From Auxenochlorella pyrenoidosa (taxonomy: Eukaryota > Chlorophyta > Trebouxiophyceae > Chlorellales > Chlorellaceae): a stretch of 10,100 nucleotides of DNA. The notes beneath the pieces are model-generated. The model was given only the letters and a program-made list of their open reading frames with translations. It did not search any database and was not told where the DNA came from. Position numbers and translations under genes: made by a program. Of this stretch, positions 1 through 7,776 are shown piece by piece; position 1 is the first letter of the stretch; each line of letters begins with the position of its first letter. The stretch covers positions 300,020 to 310,119 of the forward strand of contig KQ482050.1 of assembly GCA_001430745.1 (NCBI GenBank). The letters run 5' to 3'.

Positions 1-19
1 CTTGGGAGGCCTGGTGCGG

Positions 20-166
20 TGAGGTGTTCAGGTGGGTGGGGCTGAGGGCCCAGTACTTGTCAGCATGGCCTCGCAGCGCCAACCTCACAACAGCTGCAGC
101 TGGCGGCAGGCCCGTGAGCCCGCGGGGAAGCGGTACCCCGCTGCCTCGGCCACACGCTGCGCCTCG
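20..166 (-). repeat. Second copy of the methyltransferase gene's 3' end (left copy)
   Basis: This stretch matches 5551-5703 in direct orientation. Positions 61-166 align to 5598-5703 without gaps, with 99 of 106 bases identical by eye. To the left (about 20-60 against 5551-5597) the match continues with small gaps. The copy holds the last codons of the methyltransferase reading frame, its TGA at 87-85 and the 3' flank. The match stops abruptly at 166/167. It may continue beyond the left window edge. Confidence 0.9.
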
Positions 167-233
167 GAGAGCGGCAGGCCCACCGCAAAGTCAGTGCTGC
201 CAGGCTTGACAGCCACTGCTGTGCTGTTGGCGC
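85..233 (-). pseudogene. Terminal-exon remnant of a methyltransferase paralogue
   Basis: On the minus strand the duplicated tail keeps the methyltransferase frame and ends with EAQRVAEAAGYRF, then PAGSRACRQLQLL and TGA at 87-85. The gene at 5622-7776 ends almost identically, with one A-to-V change. Upstream the frame stays open to a possible acceptor (CACACAG, AG at 235-234). Splicing there would enter in phase 1, the same phase as the terminal exon of the intact gene. The upstream 49-codon stretch includes FAVGLPLS, which faintly resembles the intact gene's VAVARGLALP, as if part of the exon between had been deleted. No SAM-binding core lies upstream; the NHL gene is there instead. It is therefore probably a truncated duplicate. 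It could also be used as 3' UTR, or as a terminal exon, by the NHL gene. Confidence 0.6.
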
Positions 234-357
234 CTGTGTGGCCCATGCCTCACGATTGCCGGACGAATGCATTTTCGCCAGCCCTTAGTCCAAAATCGTA
301 GCCCTCGACTCAACCCCGTGGGCGGGCAAGGGTGCACGCCTGCCGGGTGCGCTGGAT

Positions 358-3300
358 TCACTGAGCCTGCAGGTGCACAGGTGTGGTCCAAGCATGACAT
401 GAGGCGGCTGGCGTTGGGCACTCCATGACGCACGCTCCACCCGCGCACCATCACACCTCGCAATGCTAAGATGGCCCACACAACTCGACACCTAGCATGC
501 ACCCTTGGGATGCCCTCACCTGCAGGCATGCTTTCCGCGCTTGGCTACCCCGCTGACGGCACACCAGGGCGGGGCAGCACTGCGCCGAGGTGGCGCAGGG
601 TGCGCCCAGCTTGGTGCACTGCGGCACAGGTGGTGACGGCAACGACGCGGTGGTGACAACAGCAGCGTTTGGCCAGCCTAGCAGCACGGCCAGGCACCAG
701 TGGCTACAGACGGACAGCTGTGTGGCAAAATGCAGGCTGCTGGATGCCAGCATGCTGGGCACGAGCCAGAGTGTCGGCATGCCATGCCCAAGCCTCGCAG
801 TCAGCACAGGGGATCCGCTGCCTCCGCCCCACCTGCCGGCATGTCCCTGACCGCCCGCCAAACAGGGGCTGGCACCACAGGCGGGCACAGCAGCGCGGGC
901 CCACGCCAGAGGGCTGGCACGCTGCGTACAGCCCACGGCACTGCAAGGGCACATACAAGCGCCACCTGTTAGCAGTGGCGGCGCATGAGTGGGGGTGCTG
1001 GCGTGGGCAATCATCCCGGCCAGAGACACACTCACCGCCTGGATAGGAGGGGGTGCCTTCTTGCCAGGCCGAACAGGAGGTGAAGGACGTGGCCTGAGTG
1101 GCGGAGGGGGTGACAGGCGCGGCCTGGGAGGTGGTGGCAACAGACGGGGAGGGGGTTTACGAAGGGGCGGGCGGGGCCGAGGAGGCGGTGGTGGCGGTGG
1201 CGGCGAGGGGGAGGGGGTGGCGGCGGCGAGGGGGAGGGTGGTGGTGGCGGTGAGGGGGATGGCGGTGGTGGCGGTGAGGGGGATGGTGGTGGCGGCGGCG
1301 AGGGGGAGGGTGGTGGTGGTGGCGAGGGGGATGGCGGTGGTGGAGGGGAGGGGGAGGGCGGTGGTGGCGAGGGGGACGGCGGTGGGGCCGGGCTGCAGCG
1401 CAGGAGCACGAGCAAGTAAATGTTTGATTGAGTTTTCCCAAATCTTTCTGTGTCTGGCCAGCACCGATGCTCGCAGTGATCCACCCTGGCAGGTGGAAGG
1501 CTGTGGGAGGCTGTGCAGGGCATATGCAGCGTGGCCAACACTCACAAGGTGAGGCGGAACTTCTGGATGGTGTTCGCATTAAAATCTGCAACCATCACCA
1601 CCTCCACGCCAGGGAGGGAGGGCGCTAGGGATATGCCGGCTGCAGAAAAGTATGGGTAGGGTCGTCTAAAGGGTCGGCGTCAGTCTCTTGCGTGCCTTGG
1701 CGGCAGCACGAAGGTGTGCAATGCAGCCCTGTCTCGGTGGGCCCCGGCATGATGTGGGCTCTGCTTTTGATTGAAGGCGCCCCTGGCAGCCACCATCTTG
1801 TGTACATGCTGTCCCAGGTCCCGCTGCACACCAGACACACACCGGACACTGTGCTTGCATGCAGACTACACATCGTGCTGGGTGCAGCAAGCGGCGGCCG
1901 GCAGCAAAACATCCCTTGCTCACAGGCAATGTTGAATTGTCCAGGGCCGGGGTTTTGGAAGCTTCTTGTGGAGCCATACGTGTACTCTGGCAGGCCGAGG
2001 GCGCTCAGCCGTTGGAAGCGGGTATAGTCAGCTACCTGACGGCAAGGGGGAGACGGTGCATGCTGAGCGGCGGGGCAGCGGAGCAGGCGGGCAGCGAGAG
2101 CAACGGTGCTCACGAATGCAGGAGTCTGCCAGAGCCACCGGTATAACATGCACCAAGGGGTGGGCAAAGACCTTTTGGCTCCTCCAAAGCTGCAGGGGCC
2201 TCACCAGCACGCCGCCGTCTGGAGCAATCTTGATGTACGTTGGAAAAAAGAAGCGATCCCGGCCGCCAAACTGGGGGTGCAGAAGGCCAGGCAGAGTGGG
2301 CGCAAAAGTTGTGTGTGGGGCAGTGAGTGAAGGTAGCGATGCTGGCTGGTGGCAGCGTTGCACGGCAGGCAGCGTCCAGGCGGAAAACAGAAAACAGTGG
2401 CCGCACCCATTGGCTGCTCACAAGGGGAGGCGGCGGCAGGCTGCCCAAGTGCCTTGGGCACCCATCCTTCCTTTCCCCCTCACACCATGGTCAGGAACCT
2501 CCCATCAGCGCCGTCCAGGATCCACACCTGCCACCTGTAGGTGTCCGTCTGCATGGGGCACGGCAAGCAAAGCAGCCTGTTTGCGCGGCGCCGTGCCCGT
2601 GCCCACGCACACGCAAGGCATTCCAGGAGCGAAAGGCACAGCCATCAAGCGGCTGGGTGCAGCTGGGGCAGCTTGTGAGCCTGTGGACAAGTGCGAGGAG
2701 GATCGCAAGTGCCAGCGGGTGCTGGCTGTTGGGCCACCTGTGCCTGTCAAACCATTCTGCGTTCAGCGGCCCCGGCCTCTACAGTATGTTCTCAATGCGG
2801 GCCTGCCGAGGCTGGTGCACGCACTCGTGCCGCTGCAGCGGCGCAGGGTATTCGGTGCTCACAGCGCCCCCGTCGCCCCCGTCATCCTGTGCCTTCGGGG
2901 ACACCCAGGTCGGCCTGCTCACCACATACACAGCTTCCTCCACAACAGAGCCGTTGATCGGGAGGTTGGTCCTGACGGCCACACCCCAGGGGGTGCTGGG
3001 CTGTAGCAGGTGGGAGGCTGGGCAGAAGCAGAGGTTGCGCACCGGCAGGAGTTGCACAGTCGATACACCACATGCAAGCTACATTTGTGAGGCCCCCCCC
3101 AGACAGAGATGCGCACCCGCTTACCGAACCACCATCGGCGTCTGTTGTAACGCCGACCGCCTCCCACAAAAAAGCGCCAGTCAGGTCAAACTTTTGCACT
3201 CGGTGGTTACCATAGTCGGTGACTATAATGCCGGTAGCGCTGACGGCGACGCCATACTGTGGCGAGGGCGGGACGGGGCGCCACGTAGCAGTTTGGGCTC

Positions 3301-4733
3301 GTTGCACCCTTGGCACCCCACAGCAGCGCCCCTGCCCACCACGGCCAGCCCGCAAAGCTGTGCCAGGCTCCTGCCAGGCAGGGAGTTGAGAATGCAGGTG
3401 CGCGATGCCGCTGCGAGGTGCGCGTGCTTGCGTGCAGCGGCACCGCTCACCGGTCGTTCGAACCTGCCCGGGGTTGAGCCCTGGGAGCCAAACGTGAATC
3501 GAGTGTTGCCCTCCAAGTCTGTTACCTGCGTGTTGGTGGGCAGGCTGAGGCACACCCCTGGACCCAACAACGTCCGTGAAGCGGCCATAGCAGTACCAGA
3601 CGTTGAACCGTGGTCAACCAACCTGAGGGCCAACCTGAGGGCCACAGCTAGGGTGTGCTTCACCGCAGCGCACAGTGTGGTGCATTCTCGTCAATGCTGT
3701 GCGTGCTGCTGTGTCACCGCACGCCTAGCAAGCAGATGGGTGCAGATGCATGCAGAAAAGCGGTGCAGCAATGCAACAGGCTGGGCAATGTGGGAGGCGC
3801 AGTGCCCTCAGTCGCACCTTGACGCGATGGTTGCCGGTGTCGGCAAAGGCAAAGCTTGTGCCATCGGGGCTGAGCGCGATGTCGTATGGTATATTCCATT
3901 CATTTGGCCCTGCAAGGGCGAGCGCATGCGGCAGCAGAACCCTTTGAATGGCTGCTTGCATTGCAGCACATGTATGCTGTGAGGGCCACATCCACCCTGT
4001 CTCCAATTACGGGCTGCGTCTCAGCCTCTGCCGCCTTGCACTTGTTGCCATCGCATTGGCACCTGTGGCCCTGGCACCTGGCGAGCTCTCTCTCACCCGA
4101 ACCGGCCGTTCCGTTGCCCCACACCGCCAGCACGGTGCCGTTGTCGGCCAGCTTCTGTATGCGGTTGTTGCCTGAGTCACAGGCATACACGATGCCGCCG
4201 GGCATTGCGAGGATGTTTGCGAGGTCTTTGAACTGACCAGGGCTAGAGCCTGTGCCATTGGCAACGGTGGACTCATACTGCATGAGAGGTTGGTTGGCGC
4301 AACCAGGCTGTCAGGCACGGAGCCGTGCATCCCTGCAGGCAGCGCCTTGTGCAGGGTTTGTTTTGCTTTCGCTGCGAGATCGGCAACAGCACCGGGGCAC
4401 TGCAGGGCATGCGCCCTTGCCTGGTAGCCAGCCGCAAGGAGCTCCCGCCCCCGCCGGGCATGTGGGACCAAGCTGCCGTCATCTGGAGGCGCGGCTGCAA
4501 GCGGCAGAGGGGATGGTTGACAGGATCGGGTGGGGCTCGCTACAACCAGCGGCCAGGGCCCAGAGATATCAAGCAGCTGGCCCATGGGCGGCGCATCGTC
4601 ATGGCCAGAATGTCCCCCGCATGGTGTGCCGGTAACACTGGCAGCGCCTGTGGAAACGACACGCACCCTGACAGCGCAAGAGGACAGCCAGGGCCAGGAG
4701 TTGCAGCAGCCCCCGCATTGGCGACGATGCCAT
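358..4733 (-). CDS. Secreted six-bladed NHL beta-propeller protein with Pro-rich stalk and two six-cysteine modules
   Basis: The exons are 4733-4667, 4494-4421, 4277-4097, 3909-3818, 3525-3451, 3256-3125, 3000-2923, 2548-2486, 2270-2205, 2035-1924, 1639-1546, 1392-1036, 940-833, 618-520 and, tentatively, 366-358 (Ala-Gln-stop). Junction phases agree through the stalk exon. Residues 1-22 form a signal peptide (core LLQLLALAVLL). Residues 48-344 hold six NHL repeats, for example VYACDSGNNRIQKL, FAFADTGNHRVK, IIVTDYGNHRVQKF and VMVADFNANTIQKF. Residues 346-464 are a Pro/Ser stalk, 465-500 and 501-533 the cysteine modules. NHL propellers usually bind proteins or other ligands. With a wall-glycoprotein type stalk, I infer an extracellular or cell-wall binding protein. 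Intron 4420-4278 uses a GC donor. A one-base-short repeat near 1212-1218 breaks the frame before the cysteine modules. An in-frame ATG at 4784 is possible, but a likely acceptor (CTCTCTGCAG) lies between it and 4733. The last exon is the weakest part of the model. Confidence 0.82.
520..618 (-). other. Exon encoding six-cysteine module 2
   Basis: This 33-codon exon lies between an acceptor (GTGCCGCAG) and a donor (CAG|GTGAGG). It is also phase 0 at both ends and also starts with Cys. Spacing is C-x6-C-x5-CC-x4-C-x10-C, then Leu-Gln. Apart from three fewer residues in the second loop, it has the same spacing as the module encoded at 940-833, although the residues between the cysteines differ. 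The two exons are therefore most likely an old exon duplication. If the last intron were retained, the frame would run 17 codons further to a TAG at 468-466. Confidence 0.75.
833..940 (-). other. Exon encoding six-cysteine module 1
   Basis: This 36-codon exon lies between an acceptor (CCCTTGCAG) and a donor (CAG|GTGGGG). It is symmetric, phase 0 at both ends. It starts with Cys and has spacing C-x6-C-x8-CC-x4-C-x10-C followed by Arg-Gln. The order C-C-CC-C-C is that of cystine-knot (knottin) miniproteins. The match is in spacing only; I assign no family and infer no activity. It is read correctly only if the frame lost in the upstream stalk repeat is regained. Confidence 0.75.
1190..1392 (-). 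repeat. 24-base minisatellite encoding the SPSPPPPP stalk
   Basis: On the minus strand this is a tandem array of about eight imperfect 24-base units of the type CCxCCxTCCCCCTCxCCxCC. Read in the phase delivered by the preceding exon (TT plus C), they encode repeats of P-P-S-P-S-P-P-P. Such (SP)n and poly-Pro tracts mark hydroxyproline-rich glycoproteins of chlorophyte and volvocine cell walls (pherophorins, extensin-like proteins). Individual units are 24 bases, one is shorter near the exon start, and the one around 1212-1218 is 23 bases. After the array the exon continues as an Arg/Pro-rich linker ending in APPPIQA before a GTGAGT donor. Confidence 0.88.
3619..3643. repeat. Short tandem duplication in an intron
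   Basis: A 12-base unit, AACCTGAGGGCC, occurs twice back to back inside intron 3817-3526 of the NHL gene. It looks like a replication-slippage product with no sign of function. Confidence 0.7.
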
Positions 4734-5621
4734 GCTGCCGGGGCGGCACGGTCCTGGGGCCTGCAGAGAGTGCCGGTACGGCATGCACCGTCACGAACCC
4801 TGGGTAGCGGCCGCTGCATGCCCTGGCCAGCCAAGCAGTTGCTGCATGTTGTGGGCCTGTCAACCGCACACAGGCTAAAGCACCCCTTCATGCGCGACAC
4901 AAGCTGCCAGTGGTGCAGCTGTGCTGGCAGCTGGCACTGAGTGGGTGGCTGACGGACGCCAGGGGGTCACTAGCGGTAGTACCCACCACTGCTCGGCTTG
5001 CAGCGCAGGCCGCGATCCGGGCCCACACAAAGCTTCCCGCAGTGCCTGCAATCCACCTGCTGGGATGTTGACTGCCAGACCTTTCTAAAGGCCCGCGGGG
5101 AAAGCAAAGAGGCTGGGGAGGTTGCGTGCACTGTCGTTCTGCACGCTGCAAGTGATGTCTCTTTATGCTGATGAAGACCTTGCGAGAAAATCCCTGACCG
5201 GAGGCCCCGAGCATCAGGTCTTGCATAGCAGGCGTACCGACAACCGCACCAGGTCCTGCATGCTGAGGTATTGCGCACGTTGATCGTGGGAAACTGCTGA
5301 TAGGGGGGAGGGAGAAGCAACCCTAGAGCGAAGTGTTGCTCGCTGCTTCCCCATATTGTAACACGCACTGGCAAGCCGGCGGCGGCGGCGCCGGCGGCAG
5401 CACCTCTGCAGAGGCAGGTGAATCCACCAGTTCCTGATGATAGCTGCTGGTGATAGCTACACGTCAGCTATCTCGGCACATGCCAGCGCGCTTGGTGCAG
5501 CCTCCCATGCGGCAGATTCATCATTGGGGCGTGAACACGCGGTAGCAAGTGTGGTGTTTAGGTGGGTGTGGGTGAGGGGCCCTAAACCAGTACTAATCAG
5601 CGCGGCCTCGCGGTGCCGACC
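4734..5621. other. Spacer: methyltransferase 3' flank, then NHL-gene promoter and 5' UTR
   Basis: No gene is supported here. The right part, to about 5551, is methyltransferase 3' flank and belongs to the duplicated segment. The left part must hold the promoter and 5' leader of the NHL gene. I see no convincing TATA box. On the minus strand TGACGT (5467-5462, a bZIP/CRE-type core) lies in a small inverted repeat, and a GCC-rich tract lies at about 5373-5399. A minus-strand frame at 5374-4970 ends in a cysteine-bearing stretch (DCRHCGKLC), but I found no consistent splice context for it. No minus-strand TGTAA was found downstream of the methyltransferase stop. Confidence 0.5.
5452..5472. repeat. 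Inverted repeat around a TGACGT core
   Basis: GATAGCT and AGCTATC form a perfect 7-base inverted repeat with a 7-base spacer holding part of ACGTCA/TGACGT. A further GATAGCT lies just to the left (5438-5444). It lies upstream of the NHL gene, where a regulatory role is possible but unproven. Confidence 0.5.
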
Positions 5622-5703
5622 TCACAGCAGCTGCAGCTGGCGGCAGGCCCGTGAGCCCGCGGGGAAGCGGTACCCCGCTGCCTCGGCCGCACGCTGCGCC
5701 TCG
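5551..5703 (-). repeat. Methyltransferase 3' end duplicated at the left edge (right, intact copy)
   Basis: This is the in-place partner of the segment at about 20-166. It covers the last 27 or so codons of the methyltransferase, its stop at 5624-5622 and about 70 bases of 3' flank. It is the presumed source copy, because here the tail continues upstream into a complete gene. Confidence 0.9.
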
Positions 5704-7776
5704 CACTGCAGGCAGCGCTGCGCAGCCGACGGGTCTGCCGGCAGTGCCAGCCCGCGCGCCACCGCCACGCACACGTTGCGCTGCCGCTGCGCCGCGACCG
5801 CAAAGCAGGCGCCGCCGCTGCCGTCGCTGCTGCTGCTGCTGCTGCTTCCCGTGCTGCTGCTGCCATCCATGCTCCCGAGCAGGCCGGCCTTGAAGGTGGC
5901 CACCGGGTGCGGCCCCTCCAGGGAGTGCAGGTTGAGCAGGAAGCAGCCGTGGGCCGGGTGCAGCGCCGCACCCAGCGCCGCCGCAAACTCTGAATGAAAG
6001 GATTGGGGGATGGGTGGGGGTGAGGAGGCTGGCTTGCTGTCGGCGACGAGTTGGGACTCATCAGCCCCGAGGGCCCAGGCAGCTCCCGGCCTGGGCAGTG
6101 AGCCTTGGCCCGCAGCCCATTAGGCTGCGCTCACCCGGCGTGCACAGCGCGGCAGGCACGTCGTCCTCCCCGTCAAATGCGTCCATGAACATGATGTCAT
6201 ACGGCTGCTGGCCCTGCTGCTGCTGCTGGTCCTCCTGCTGCTGCTGGCCGTCCTGCTGCTGCTCGTCCTGCTGCTGGCGGCCCTGCTGCTGGCGGCCCTC
6301 GCTGCTGCGCCGGCGGCCGGTGAGGAACGACGCGGCATCGGCGCAGTGCAGCCGCAGGTTTGGCAGGTCGGTGGGCAGGCCCATGGCGCGGGTGGCGGCC
6401 GCCACCACTGCAGGGTCAATCTCCACGGCATCCACCTCTGCAGGGACCGGCGGACAGCCCGCATGCCTGTGAGCGACGCTTCCGGTGGCGCCAGCAGTGC
6501 GCGAGCGCCGACGGCGGCGCTCCCAGGGCAGGGCGCCAGTTGGTGCTCGATGTCAACATCTCGAGCCGCTTGAGACTGCCTGGGCGGCCGCGACCGCGGC
6601 CTGCCGTCGCTTGGCGCGGCAGCCTGGGGGCAGCGCGGCGCGGGCGGCGGCAGCGCACGCTGTGCGCGCTTAGGCGGCATGAGTGCAGAAGCGGCTCCAG
6701 AGAAGGTCATCAAATTGGCGGTATTAACAATGAGAGAAGAGTAGGGGCTGCGACACCATGCGCTCACCCATGGAGGGGAAGTGGTGGGCCAGGAAGAGCG
6801 GCAGGCTGCCGCCGCCCACGCCGATGCACAGCGCGCGCAGCGTGCGCTGTCCGCCACCTGCCTGCTCCCCATGGCTGCCACTGCTGCTGCTGCTGTCGCT
6901 GCTGCTGCCGCTGCTGCTGCTGCCTGGCAAGAGTCCCTGCAGCCCAAGCAGGGCAGCCGCCACAGCGGCAGTAGTCTTCAAATACTCTTGAGCCAGACAG
7001 TCTGGCTGCGCAACGACGTTGTGCTGCCGCGGGCTGCTGCTGCTGCTGCCGCCGCCATCGGCCCGATGGCTTCTCGGGGGCTCTGGGGCCGCCACTGTGA
7101 CGCGCATCACCGTTTGGCGGGTCACATCGTTGAAGCGAAGCACCCGCCACTCCTCCCAGCTGGTGCCGCTGCTGCCAGCGCCACCGTCGGCGCCGTTGCC
7201 GGCCTGGTGGCGTCGCGAGGAGGGCTTGCCCACTGCTGGGTGTGCCGTCACAGTGACCCTGCCGTTGCCGTGGGCGCTGTCCTGGGCAAAGACGAGGGTG
7301 CCAGCGTCGCGCCCCCAGCCGCCGCCCTGGGTGCCGTACCACCTGCGCCCAAAGGGGCCATGGTTGGGTGCGCATGAGGAGACAAGATTTGCAAGCTGCG
7401 TGCCTGCAACAGCATGGCGCACAACAGAAGCAGTGCGTTCCACCGCTCAGGGCTGCCAGCACACTCCCGAGGGACAGGACGTGTTTTGTCCATCGGCAAG
7501 CTCTGGTCTCCAGCATGGCCGCTGCCCTCACTCGGGGGAGAAGTTCCAGTGGCCCGGGTCATCCCCTGTGAAGCCAAGCGCCTCGGCCAGGCCCAGAAGG
7601 GGCCCTTCAGCCTGCAGGCTGCCCAGGGCAGCGGCGGTGCCACGCCGCCGCCGCTGTTGCTGCAGGCGTGGTTGGAGCGGCGAGCGCTTCGCTGCTACCC
7701 GACTGCCCGGCTGAGAAGAAGATCCGTGGCACGCATCTGGGCAGCGCGCGGGAGCAGGCGGAATGGCGCTGGACAT
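5622..7776 (-). CDS. Class I SAM-dependent methyltransferase, spermidine synthase/METTL13-like, probably plastid-targeted
   Basis: Four exons, 7776-7532, 7342-6768, 6437-6135 and 5989-5622, join in consistent phases (2, 1, 1) to give 496 residues. The ATG at 7776 is the first in its open frame. Residues 1 to about 50 are rich in Ser, Ala, Pro and Arg and nearly free of acid residues, like a chloroplast transit peptide. A distinctive block follows around residue 75 (HWNFSPEWYGTQGGGWGRD). The Rossmann core shows motif I GVGGG (256-260), the acidic strand end VEIDP (Asp281), and YDIMFMDAFDG (353-363). This is the spermidine-synthase-type fold shared by METTL13-like methyltransferases; whether the substrate is protein or polyamine cannot be read from the sequence. 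Gln-rich (323-351) and Ser-rich insertions sit between core elements. The last 27 or so codons are duplicated at the left window edge. Confidence 0.85.
5815..5872 (-). repeat. AGC-rich microsatellite coding poly-Ser (exon 4)
   Basis: On the minus strand interrupted AGC triplets encode Ser runs (GSSSTGSSSSSSSDG) in the terminal methyltransferase exon. The insertion separates HPVATFKAGLL from ACFAVAAQRQR, so it is probably a surface loop. Confidence 0.85.
6205..6300 (-). repeat. CAG-rich microsatellite coding a Gln-rich insertion (exon 3)
   Basis: On the minus strand interrupted CAG triplets encode six Gln runs of 2-5 residues separated by Gly, Arg, Asp and Glu: 20 Gln in 29 residues (323-351). 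The insert lies between CADAASFLTG and YDIMFMD, that is, just before a core strand of the methyltransferase fold. Frame is kept on both sides, so it is an expansion tolerated by the protein. Confidence 0.88.
6885..6932 (-). repeat. AGC-rich microsatellite coding poly-Ser before motif I (exon 2)
   Basis: On the minus strand interrupted AGC triplets encode a Ser/Gly/Asp run just upstream of RTLRALCIGVGGG in the methyltransferase. A shorter AGC run at about 7036-7056 codes GGGSSSSSP further upstream. Confidence 0.85.

Noticed and set aside
60..272. Phase-0 continuation of the cysteine exon into 233-60, ending CSCCEVGAARPC
   Set aside because: It is open and begins at a usable acceptor, but reads the duplicated methyltransferase tail out of its frame. 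The Cys residues do not match the module spacing. The short exon 366-358 was preferred, with low certainty.
466..1545. Minus-strand open frame of 359 codons read as a single exon
   Set aside because: It reads the repeat as PLATTTIPLT instead of SPSPPPPP and crosses good donors and acceptors. Only its Pro/Arg linker and the second cysteine module belong to the gene in that frame.
989..1552. Plus-strand Gly-rich frame (a possible glycine-rich protein)
   Set aside because: It is the complement of the Pro-rich repeat. The phase match of the minus-strand splice sites favours the Pro-rich reading.
1966..3006. Plus-strand open frame of 346 codons with a few Cys (CEEDRKC)
   Set aside because: Also antisense to NHL exons and introns; the Cys pattern is not repeated and the stretch lies opposite an intron of the NHL gene.
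2327..3982. Plus-strand open frame of 551 codons
   Set aside because: It lies antisense to seven NHL-gene exons with matching phases and splice sites. Its composition is that of GC-rich shadow sequence and I see no domain in it.
4733..4784. Upstream in-frame ATG of the NHL gene at 4784
   Set aside because: It would put 17 residues before the signal peptide. A likely acceptor (CTCTCTGCAG) lies between the two ATGs, so the upstream one may be intronic.
4007..4900. Minus-strand open frame of 297 codons
   Set aside because: It runs through exons 1-3 of the NHL gene. It shares the frame of the small second exon but reads the signal peptide and first NHL blade out of frame.
4970..5374. Minus-strand frame ending in a Cys-bearing stretch (DCRHCGKLC)
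   Set aside because: No matching splice sites or start link it to either neighbour, and the Cys spacing is unlike the two modules.
5437..6974. Plus-strand poly-Cys, poly-Leu and poly-Ala frames over CTG repeats
   Set aside because: These are complements of the CAG/AGC runs in the methyltransferase exons.
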